Shown piece after piece: positions 15,823 to 22,583 of a DNA stretch of 64,000 nt. A program made the translations under genes and the position numbers. The stretch comes from an uncultured Leifsonia sp. GTDB taxonomy: Bacteria > Actinomycetota > Actinomycetes > Actinomycetales > Microbacteriaceae. The notes below the pieces were generated by a model that was given only the letters and a program-made list of their open reading frames with translations, made no database searches and had not been told where the DNA came from. Location of the stretch: positions 1 through 64,000 of the forward strand of contig NZ_CAMFLC010000022.1 of NCBI RefSeq assembly GCF_945957465.1, given 5' to 3'. Within the stretch, counting starts at the first letter, position 1. Every line of letters begins with the position of its first letter.

Positions 15823-17187
15823 TCAAGCGAAATCGATCGCGATCACGTCGATCGGCGCTCCGGACGGGCGTGGAGCCGGGATGCGCAGCTCGCCGAGCGG
15901 GTCGACGCCGGGCGCCGGCTGCTCGTGCACCTCCAGGTTCACCTCGTACGGCAGCTGGCCGCCGGTCGCCAGCAGCCGCACGCCGGACACCCGGCCGACC
16001 GGGATGCCGCGGACCACGACCTGCTCGATCGGGCGCGCGACCAGGTGCAGGTACAGCGTGCCCGGCCGGGCCGTCGACGGACCGTAGTAGTCGACGCCGA
16101 CGGTGGGGGACACGCCGACGACACTCTCGGCGTGCACGTCCATCCACGCTCCGATCTCCCCCAGCGTGCGCACCTGCGACTCGTTCAGGCTGCCGTCGCC
16201 CTTCGGGCCGATGTTGAGCAGGAGGTTGCCGCCGCGGCTTGCGACCTCGATCAGCGTGGTGATGAGCGAGGTCGTGCTCTTGCTCTTCGTGTCGCCGGGC
16301 CGCCAGGCCCACATCTGGCCGATCGTCATGCAGAGCTCCCACGGCCCCTCGGGCGCGGTGACGGGGAAGCCCTGCTCCGGTGTCTTGTAGTCGCCCTGGC
16401 CAAGCAGGCGGTCGTTGATCACGACGTCGGGCTGGAGCGACTTGATCAGGCTCCGGAGGCCCGCGCTGTCCCACTCCTCCTCGGACCGCTCCCACTCACC
16501 GTCGAACCAGAGCAGGTCGATGGTGCCGTAGTCCGTCAGAAGCTCGGTGAGCTGGCCCCGCAGGTACTGCTGGTAGCGCTGCCACTGCTCCGGGGTCGGG
16601 CGGCGGTGCCGGTCGTCCGCCATTGGAGTCCCCGCATTCGCCGGGTCGCCGGCTGCCGGCCAGTGTTCCAGTGCGTACGGGCGGTCCTCCATCCGGAAGG
16701 CCGGGTAGTCGGGGTGGTTCCAGTCCGGGAGGCTGTAGTAGATGCCGACGCGGATGCCCTCCGCGCGGATCGCCTCGACGAACTCCCGCGTGATGTCGCG
16801 GCCGAAGGGCGAGTGCTCGATCCCGAAGTCGGAGTGCTCGGTGTGGAACATGGCGTAGCCGGCGTGGTGGCGGGCCGTGAAGACGACGTAGCGGGCGCCG
16901 GCGCGCTTGGCCAGGCGGGCTAGCGAGACGGCGTCCCACTCCACGGGGTCGAAAGTCGCTGCGGTCGACTGGTACTCCTCGACCGTGACGGTGTCCTCGA
17001 CACCGTCGGAACCGGGGATGATGGAACGGCCCACCAGCGGCCAGGAGATCTCGATGCCCTGCTGGCTGGCGTGGTCCCAGTGCACGAACAGTCCGAAGCC
17101 GGCTCCGATGAACCACTCGCCGCCCGGCAGGCGGAAGTCGGTGGGTCGGACGAACGAGGCGGGTGGTGCGTCGAGCGTGGTGGTCAC
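15823..17187 (-). CDS. alpha-L-fucosidase, GH29 (first copy)
   Basis: 454 residues. GH29 retaining fucosidase: KAG-type entry GAGFGLFVHWDHASQQG (about 29), YVVFTARHHAGYAMF (about 93) and the nucleophile Asp in LLWFDGEWE (about D229). A C-terminal beta-sandwich of about 100 residues follows. No signal peptide, so it works in the cytoplasm on imported fucosides. The GTG at 17187 is preferred, since AAGGAG lies 6 nt upstream; the frame continues nine codons further. It is divergent from the second GH29 gene, with the GntR-type palindrome between them, and lies upstream of the importer operon. Confidence 0.93.
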   Translation of the reverse strand: MTTTLDAPPASFVRPTDFRLPGGEWFIGAGFGLFVHWDHASQQGIEISWPLVGRSIIPGSDGVEDTVTVEEYQSTAATFDPVEWDAVSLARLAKRAGARYVVFTARHHAGYAMFHTEHSDFGIEHSPFGRDITREFVEAIRAEGIRVGIYYSLPDWNHPDYPAFRMEDRPYALEHWPAAGDPANAGTPMADDRHRRPTPEQWQRYQQYLRGQLTELLTDYGTIDLLWFDGEWERSEEEWDSAGLRSLIKSLQPDVVINDRLLGQGDYKTPEQGFPVTAPEGPWELCMTIGQMWAWRPGDTKSKSTTSLITTLIEVASRGGNLLLNIGPKGDGSLNESQVRTLGEIGAWMDVHAESVVGVSPTVGVDYYGPSTARPGTLYLHLVARPIEQVVVRGIPVGRVSGVRLLATGGQLPYEVNLEVHEQPAPGVDPLGELRIPAPRPSGAPIDVIAIDFA

Positions 17188-17218
17188 GAGGCTCTCCTTC
17201 GAGTCATTGAGCACGAAT

Positions 17219-17238
17219 GCTATTGCCTATAGGATATG
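17219..17238. promoter_or_regulatory. predicted GntR operator between the two GH29 genes
   Basis: Core CCTATAGG at 17226-17233, extended to GCCTATAGGATAT. It sits between divergent fucosidase genes starting at 17187 (minus) and 17299 (plus), where one site could control both. Confidence 0.65.
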
Positions 17239-17298
17239 GACGCGGTCGGCATTCCACAATCGCGGCCGGCATCCATTCGACGACGAAGGAGACCCAGC

Positions 17299-18651
17299 GT
17301 GGCCATGTTCACAGACGACCCCGTCCGCCCGGCGAACTACCGCCGCTTCGAGCGTGAGGTGCCGGAATGGTTCACCGACGCCAAGCTGGGCATCTTCGTG
17401 CATTGGGGCCCGTACTCGGTCCCGGCGTGGGCCGAGCCGATCGGCGAGCTGGGCACGATCGACCCGAGGTACTGGTTCGCGCACAACCCCTACGCCGAGT
17501 GGTACTACAACACCATCCGCATCCCGGGCAGCCCGGCGGCCGAGCACCAGCGCGAGGTGTACGGGGGTGCGCCCTACGACGACTTCCTCGACCAGTGGGA
17601 CCCGGCCGAGTTCGACCCCGACGCGTTCATGGCCCTGGTGAAGAGCACTGGCGCCCGCTACTTCGTGCCGACGACCAAGCACCATGACGGGGTTACCCTG
17701 TGGGATGCGCCCGGCACCGGCGGCCGCAACACGGTCGCCCGCGGGCCTCGCCGCGACCTGGTCGGCGACTTCGAGCGCGCGGCGCGAGCGGCGGGCATCC
17801 GCTTCGGCGTCTACTACTCGGGAGGCCTCGACTGGCACTTCGCCGACCTCGAGCCGATCACCGACAACGGGCAGGCATTCCGCCGGCCGGTCGATGCCGC
17901 CTACGCCGAGTACGCGTACGAGCACGTCTCCGACCTGATCGACCGGTACCGGCCCGACGTGCTGTGGGGCGACATCGAGTGGCCCGACGCGGGCAAGCCG
18001 AGCGGACCCTTCAGCATGGAGCGGCTGTTCGACAAGTTCTACGAGACCGTGCCGGACGGCGTCTCGAACGACCGCTGGGGCACGACGCACTGGGACTTCC
18101 GCACCAGCGAATACCAGAACGGCACGAACGTCGAGGGCAGCGGTGTCTGGGAGAACTGCCGCGGGATCGGCTACTCGTTCGGTCACAACATGCAGGAGGA
18201 CGAGCGGCACCTGCTCAGCGGACCGGACGCGGTGGCGTCGTTCGTCGACATCGTCTCCCGCGGCGGCAACCTGCTGCTCAACGTCGGCCTGACCGCGGGC
18301 GGCACGGTGCCCGAGCTGCAGCGCAGGACGCTGGAACATTTGGCGGCCTGGAACGCGGTCAACGGGGACGCCGTGTTCGGCTCGCGCCCGCTCGACCCGT
18401 CGGTCGCCGCCGCCTCCGACGAGCCGTGGGTGCGCTGGACGCGGACCGGCGACGTGGCGAACGCCTTCGTCGACGCGGCGGGCGCGGTGCGTCTCGACGG
18501 CGTCTCCTCTGCCGTCGACGCCGGCACCGCGCGTCTCGCCGACGGCTCGGCGATCGCGGTCTCGCGTGACGGCGACTCGCTTTCGGTCGAGCTGCCGGAA
18601 CCGTCCGTCGCCGGGCCGACGCTCCTCCGCTTCGACCTGGCCGGCGCATGA
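17299..18651 (+). CDS. alpha-L-fucosidase, GH29 (second copy)
   Basis: 450 residues, clearly diverged from the first copy. Signature parts: FTDAKLGIFVHWGPYSVPAW (about 15), YFVPTTKHHDGV (about 121), and the nucleophile Asp in VLWGDIEWPD (about D224). The GGNLLLNVGLTAGG segment is the usual end of the barrel, followed by a short beta domain. No signal peptide. The GTG start has AAGGAGA 6 nt upstream; the ATG two codons later is an alternative. Its stop overlaps the start of the lactonase gene (ATGA), so the two form one operon: the fucosidase releases fucose and the next gene handles the oxidised lactone. Confidence 0.93.
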   Translation: MAMFTDDPVRPANYRRFEREVPEWFTDAKLGIFVHWGPYSVPAWAEPIGELGTIDPRYWFAHNPYAEWYYNTIRIPGSPAAEHQREVYGGAPYDDFLDQWDPAEFDPDAFMALVKSTGARYFVPTTKHHDGVTLWDAPGTGGRNTVARGPRRDLVGDFERAARAAGIRFGVYYSGGLDWHFADLEPITDNGQAFRRPVDAAYAEYAYEHVSDLIDRYRPDVLWGDIEWPDAGKPSGPFSMERLFDKFYETVPDGVSNDRWGTTHWDFRTSEYQNGTNVEGSGVWENCRGIGYSFGHNMQEDERHLLSGPDAVASFVDIVSRGGNLLLNVGLTAGGTVPELQRRTLEHLAAWNAVNGDAVFGSRPLDPSVAAASDEPWVRWTRTGDVANAFVDAAGAVRLDGVSSAVDAGTARLADGSAIAVSRDGDSLSVELPEPSVAGPTLLRFDLAGA

Positions 18652-19481
18652 CGGTCGACGCCCACCTGCACCTCTGGGACCTCGAGCACGGGACGTACTC
18701 GTGGCTGAGCGACGCCGTCGCGCCGATCAACCGCACGGTCACGTTCGATGAGGTCGAGCCGCAGCTGCGCGACGCCGGCGTGGACCGGGTGGTGCTCGTG
18801 CAGGCGGCGGGCACGCCGGAGGACTCCTGGGCGATGTTCGATGTCGCTGCGCGGCAGCCGATGGTCGCCGGGGTGGTGGCCTGGGTCGACCTCCGGGATC
18901 CGTCCGCGGTCGGCGACGCCCTCGACCGCTGGGCCGCCGCCGGGCCGCTGGTCGGCATCCGGCACCTCATCCACGATGAAGCGGACCCGGACTGGCTCGC
19001 CCAGCCGGCCGTCCGACGCTCGCTCGCGGTGCTCGCCTCCCGCGGCCTCGCCTACGACGTGATCGGGGTGCTGCCCCTGCACCTGGAGCACGCGGTCGCC
19101 GTCGCGGACGAGCTGCCCGGGCTGCGGCTCGTGGTGGACCACCTCGGAACACCGCCGGTCGGGGCGGAGCCGGGCCAGTGGGGGAGGCTCGTCGACGAGC
19201 TCGGGAGCCGGCCCAACGTCTTCGTGAAGCTATCGGGCCTCACCACGCTCGGGCCGTCCGGCCGGGCGACGGCAGTCGAGCTCCGGCCGTACGTCGACCG
19301 CGCGCTCGATGCATTCGGCCCGTCGAGGATGCTCTACGGCGGCGACTGGCCGGTCTCGACACTGGCGACCCCGTATGCGGAGACGTTCGCCGTCGCCCGC
19401 GAACTGATCGCGGCGCTGAGCCCCGCCGAGAGTCACGAGGTCCTCGCCGGCTCCGCCGTCCGCGCGTACCGCCTCCCCTGA
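18648..19481 (+). CDS. L-fucono-1,5-lactonase (amidohydrolase family 2)
   Basis: 277 residues. A TIM-barrel amidohydrolase of the COG3618 lactonase type: metal-binding H-x-H at the start (DAHLHLW, H6 and H8), GIRHLIHDE (about 105), VVDHLGTPP (about 165) and YGGDWP with the conserved Asp (about 228). It hydrolyses the lactone made by fucose dehydrogenase to L-fuconate. It begins inside the stop of the second GH29 gene (4-base overlap). It is convergent with the SDR gene, with 62 bases between. No signal peptide. Confidence 0.88.
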   Translation: MTVDAHLHLWDLEHGTYSWLSDAVAPINRTVTFDEVEPQLRDAGVDRVVLVQAAGTPEDSWAMFDVAARQPMVAGVVAWVDLRDPSAVGDALDRWAAAGPLVGIRHLIHDEADPDWLAQPAVRRSLAVLASRGLAYDVIGVLPLHLEHAVAVADELPGLRLVVDHLGTPPVGAEPGQWGRLVDELGSRPNVFVKLSGLTTLGPSGRATAVELRPYVDRALDAFGPSRMLYGGDWPVSTLATPYAETFAVARELIAALSPAESHEVLAGSAVRAYRLP

Positions 19482-19543
19482 CCCGCACGATTCGCGCCGA
19501 CGGTGCCGCGGGACGCGCAACCGACGATCGACCGGGCGCTCGC

Positions 19544-20290
19544 TCACCTTCGCGGACGCAGCGAGTACATCCCTCCGTCGACGGGCAGGATGACGCCGTT
19601 GCTCGACCCCGACGAGGGCGAGGCGAGGTAGGCGACGGCTTCGGCGACCTCGTGCGGCTGCACCAGGCGCCCGCTCGGCTGCCGGGCCTCCAGCGCGGCG
19701 CGCTCGGCCTCCGGGTCCGCCGCGGAGTCGAGCAGGCGCCCCACCCACGGGGTGTCGGCGGTGCCGGGCGCGACCGCGTTGACGCGGATGCCGAGCGGCA
19801 GGCAGTCGGCGGCGATCGCCAGAGTCATGGCCGAGATCGCGCCCTTCGAGGCGGAGTACAGCACCCGCTGGGGGAGCCCTGCCCAGGCGGCGATGGAACT
19901 CGTCAGCACGACGGCGGGCGACGGCGACTCGCGCAGGTGCGGCAGCGCGTGGCGGACGGTCCGGGCCGAGCCGATGACGTTCACGTTCAGCACGCGCATC
20001 CACTCGTCGTCGCTGTTCGCCTCGATGTCTCCCTGCGCGCCGATGCCCGCGTTCGCGATGACGACGTCCAATCGGCCGGCCTGTGCGACCACTTCGGCGA
20101 TCGCGTCCCGCACACTGGCGTCGTCGCCGATGTCGCAGCGGATCCCGGTGTGCGGCGCGGCTACGGCGTCGGGCGCCAGGTCGAGCGCGAACACGCGGGC
20201 GCCCTGCGCGGCCAGCTCGTCGGCGATCGCTTTGCCGAGCCCGGACGCGCCGCCGGTCACGGCTGCGACCAGGCCATCGAAGTTCGACAT
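19544..20290 (-). CDS. SDR dehydrogenase, probable 2-keto-3-deoxy-L-fuconate 4-dehydrogenase
   Basis: 248 residues, classical short-chain dehydrogenase: TGGASGLG nucleotide-binding motif (about 12), NAG at about 82, catalytic Ser in VLTSSIAAW (about 135), YSASK (about 148) and a C-terminal PVDGGMYSLRPR. Position 38 bases after the diketo-acid hydrolase gene, in a locus with every other fucose-pathway step, makes the oxidation of 2-keto-3-deoxy-L-fuconate to the 2,4-diketo acid the best assignment; the family itself does not prove it. The ATG at 20290 has AAGGAGA 7 nt upstream. Confidence 0.85.
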   Translation of the reverse strand: MSNFDGLVAAVTGGASGLGKAIADELAAQGARVFALDLAPDAVAAPHTGIRCDIGDDASVRDAIAEVVAQAGRLDVVIANAGIGAQGDIEANSDDEWMRVLNVNVIGSARTVRHALPHLRESPSPAVVLTSSIAAWAGLPQRVLYSASKGAISAMTLAIAADCLPLGIRVNAVAPGTADTPWVGRLLDSAADPEAERAALEARQPSGRLVQPHEVAEAVAYLASPSSGSSNGVILPVDGGMYSLRPRR

Positions 20291-20327
20291 CCTTGTCTCC
20301 TTGCGTTGTGTGTGATCCGGGGTCGGG

Positions 20328-21179
20328 TCAGAGGGCCGGGCGGACAGTGGAGCGCTGCGCCCCGAGCCCGTCGATCTCGACCTCGACGACATCTCCTGCC
20401 GTCAGGTAGGGGAAGCGGCCGGAAAGGCCGACGCCCTCCGGCGTCCCGGTGTTGATCAGGTCGCCGGGCTCGAGCACGGTGAACTGACTGAGCCGGTAGA
20501 CGATCTCGGCGACGTCGAAGATGAGGTCGCCGGTGGAGGAGTCCTGCCGCGGCTCGCCGTTGACGCGCGAGCGGATGCCCAGCCCGGAGCCGTCGCCCAC
20601 CTCGGTGGTCGGCAGCAGCCACGGCCCGAGCGGGTTGAACGTCTCGAAGCTCTTGCCTTTGCTCCACTGGCCGAGGGAGCGCTGGAGCTGGTACTCGCGC
20701 TCGGAGACGTCGTTGGCGACGGCGAATCCGGCGACGTGCTGCAGCGCCTGCTCCGGGGAGTCGAGGTAGCGCGCGCGGGTGCCGATCACGGCGGCGAGCT
20801 CCACCTCCCAGTCGGTCGTCGTCGACCCCGGCGGCAGCAGGATGTCGTCGAACGGCCCGACCACGGTGTTGGGGTGCTTGTAGAAGACGACGATGTCGGA
20901 GGGCGGCTCTGCGCCGGACTCGCGCGCGTGCGCCGCATAGTTCATCCCGATGCAGATGACCGCCTGCGGCCGGGCGATGGGGGCGCCGATGCGGAGGCCT
21001 GCGGTGTCGAGCTCGGGTAGCTCGCCGGCGGCGGCCGCTGCGGCGGCGCGGGCGAGGCCGTCGGAGGCGAGGAACGCGCCATCGATGTCCGCGGTCAGGG
21101 GTCGGAGGTCCCACGTCGTATCGCCGTCGCTGACAGCCGGGATCTCGCCTCCGGGCTCGCCGAGCCGCATGAATCGCAT
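20328..21179 (-). CDS. fumarylacetoacetate-hydrolase-family enzyme, probable 2,4-diketo-3-deoxy-L-fuconate hydrolase
   Basis: 283 residues. FAH fold: an N-terminal domain of about 65 residues, then CIGMNYAAHARESG (about 71), FYKHPNTVVGPFDDILLP (about 94) and DWEVELAAVIG, where the Glu residues coordinate the metal. The end reads NTGTPEGVGLSG. In the oxidative fucose pathway this enzyme cuts the diketo acid to pyruvate and L-lactate. The ATG at 21179 is chosen because AAAGGA sits 6 nt upstream. It is the first gene of a two-gene operon with the SDR and divergent from the mutarotase, sharing the palindrome at 21225-21234. Confidence 0.88.
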   Translation of the reverse strand: MRFMRLGEPGGEIPAVSDGDTTWDLRPLTADIDGAFLASDGLARAAAAAAAGELPELDTAGLRIGAPIARPQAVICIGMNYAAHARESGAEPPSDIVVFYKHPNTVVGPFDDILLPPGSTTTDWEVELAAVIGTRARYLDSPEQALQHVAGFAVANDVSEREYQLQRSLGQWSKGKSFETFNPLGPWLLPTTEVGDGSGLGIRSRVNGEPRQDSSTGDLIFDVAEIVYRLSQFTVLEPGDLINTGTPEGVGLSGRFPYLTAGDVVEVEIDGLGAQRSTVRPAL

Positions 21180-21221
21180 CGAGGGTCCTTTCGCTCGCAT
21201 TCCGCGTTCGAGCCTATTACT

Positions 21222-21238
21222 ATTTCCTATAGGAATTC
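21222..21238. promoter_or_regulatory. predicted GntR operator between diketo-acid hydrolase and mutarotase genes
   Basis: TTTCCTATAGGAATT around the perfect core TCCTATAGGA (21225-21234). It lies midway between divergent starts at 21179 and 21268. It is the most symmetric of the four sites in the locus. Confidence 0.65.
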
Positions 21239-21267
21239 AATCCACGACCAGCAAGGGAGCTGCCCGG

Positions 21268-21600
21268 ATGCGCGTCGCGCTTCACTCGATTCTCCGCCAG
21301 GGCCACGAGGCGGCGTACGACGCGGCCCACGCCGCCATCCCCGCCGACCTGGTCGGCTCGTTCGAGCGCGTGGGCATCCAGGACTGGCAGATCTGGCGCA
21401 GCGGCCGCGACCTGTTCCACCTGGTCGAATGCGACGATTTCGCCGCCGCGATGCTGGCCCTCGACGACGACCCGGCCAACCGGCGCTGGCAGGAATCGAT
21501 CAACCGGCACGTCGACCATTTCGTCACGACGGGCGAGGGCCCCGAGGGGATGGTGCTGCCGCTGGTCTGGACGCTGACCGCCCAGGGCGCCGGCGCCTAG
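21268..21600 (+). CDS. L-fucose/L-rhamnose mutarotase family protein
   Basis: 110 residues, the usual length for this dimeric ferredoxin-like fold (RhaM/DUF718). Typical pieces are VALHSILRQGHEAAYDAAH at the N-terminus, WQIWRSGRDLFHLVECDD in the middle and NRRWQESINRHVDHF. It interconverts the anomers of a 6-deoxy sugar, and in this locus L-fucose is the natural substrate, supplying the anomer used by the dehydrogenase. AAGGGA lies 9 nt before the ATG. Its stop codon overlaps the stop of the opposing esterase gene by 4 bases. Confidence 0.9.
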   Translation: MRVALHSILRQGHEAAYDAAHAAIPADLVGSFERVGIQDWQIWRSGRDLFHLVECDDFAAAMLALDDDPANRRWQESINRHVDHFVTTGEGPEGMVLPLVWTLTAQGAGA

Positions 21601-22529
21601 CCGAGCCCGAGTTCGACGCCGAATCGCTCGCGCAGCACCGCCAGCGCGCCGCGCCGGTCGGCGGTCGCTCCGGCCTCGTGCCCGGCGCTCGGCCACTCCC
21701 GGAGTGTCACGGGGGCCGCGTAGGCGTCCGCGGCGGCGCGCGCCGTCTCGGGCGGGCAGATGTCGTCGGCCAGGCCGTCGCTGATCCAGCCGGGCGCCGT
21801 GGCGTGACGCGCGGAGGTGACGCCGTCCACGTACGCGAGGGTCCGTGCGACGGCGTCGGCACGCTCGGGATGCTCCTCCAGGTAGGTGCGGAGCTCCAGC
21901 CAGGGACCGTTCGTCGCGAGCCGCAGGCCGAGCGGCGCGGCGGTGAGGAACGGCGCCTGGGCCAGCACCGCGGCGAGACCGGGCTGCAGGGCGCCGACGC
22001 CCAGGGCGATGCCGCCGCCCTGGCTGTTGCCGATGGCGGCGATCCGGTCGCCGTCCACCTCGTCGAGCGAGCGGAGGGCGTCGACGGCGCGCGCCGCATC
22101 CGCGAAGACGCCGCGGTAATAGAAGAGGTACGGGTCCTCGATCCCGTCGAGGAGGTGCCCGGTGCTGCCGCCGCCCTGCGCGTGCGTGTTCATCACGAGC
22201 TGGGCGAAGCCGGCGACCGGCCAGGTGAGGTCGTCGATCGGGTCGAGCCGGCCGGCGCCGTAGCCGTTGAAGTGCACGACCGCGGGCAGCCGGCCCGGGC
22301 GGTGGCGGGGGAGCCGCAGCCAGCCGGTCACCCGGCGGCCGTCGGCCCCGGCGAACGAGACGTCGAACACGTCCACCGCCGTGAGCCCGGTATCCACCGG
22401 CTCCCGGCGGAGCGCGAGCGGGTGACGCTGGGCCACGTCGAGCGCCGACGCCCAGTACTCCTGGTAGTCGTGGGGTGTCGGCAGGGGTTCCGTGCCGAGC
22501 AGGGCGGTGGAGGAGGGGGAGCCGGACAT
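21597..22529 (-). CDS. acetyl-xylan-esterase/cephalosporin-C-deacetylase-type esterase
   Basis: 310 residues, AXE1-type alpha/beta-hydrolase (carbohydrate esterase family 7-like). VVHFNGYGAGRLD (about 83) forms the oxyanion site, AAIGNSQGGGIALG carries the nucleophile Ser in GNSQGG (about 168), and a late His is in SAGHEAG (about 283). Such enzymes remove acetyl groups from sugars inside the cell. In this setting it may deacetylate imported oligosaccharides so that the glycosidases can act; that is inference. No signal peptide. It follows the secreted GH27 gene on the same strand, separated by a terminator-like hairpin. Confidence 0.85.
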   Translation of the reverse strand: MSGSPSSTALLGTEPLPTPHDYQEYWASALDVAQRHPLALRREPVDTGLTAVDVFDVSFAGADGRRVTGWLRLPRHRPGRLPAVVHFNGYGAGRLDPIDDLTWPVAGFAQLVMNTHAQGGGSTGHLLDGIEDPYLFYYRGVFADAARAVDALRSLDEVDGDRIAAIGNSQGGGIALGVGALQPGLAAVLAQAPFLTAAPLGLRLATNGPWLELRTYLEEHPERADAVARTLAYVDGVTSARHATAPGWISDGLADDICPPETARAAADAYAAPVTLREWPSAGHEAGATADRRGALAVLRERFGVELGLG

Positions 22530-22547
22530 GCGGCGGCCTTTCTGAGG

Positions 22548-22577
22548 GGGTGGGCCGGGATGCCTCCCGGCCCACCC
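22548..22577 (-). terminator. 13-bp hairpin between GH27 and the esterase
   Basis: Bases 22548-22560 pair perfectly with 22565-22577 around TGCC, 6 bases beyond the GH27 stop. GC-rich, with no T run, a form common in high-GC actinobacteria. Confidence 0.65.
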
Positions 22578-22583
22578 GGTGGA

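Noticed and set aside
15823-18651. The two GH29 genes as a recent tandem duplication
   Set aside because: They are divergent in direction and their motifs differ substantially (LLWFDGEWE versus VLWGDIEWP), so they are old paralogs.
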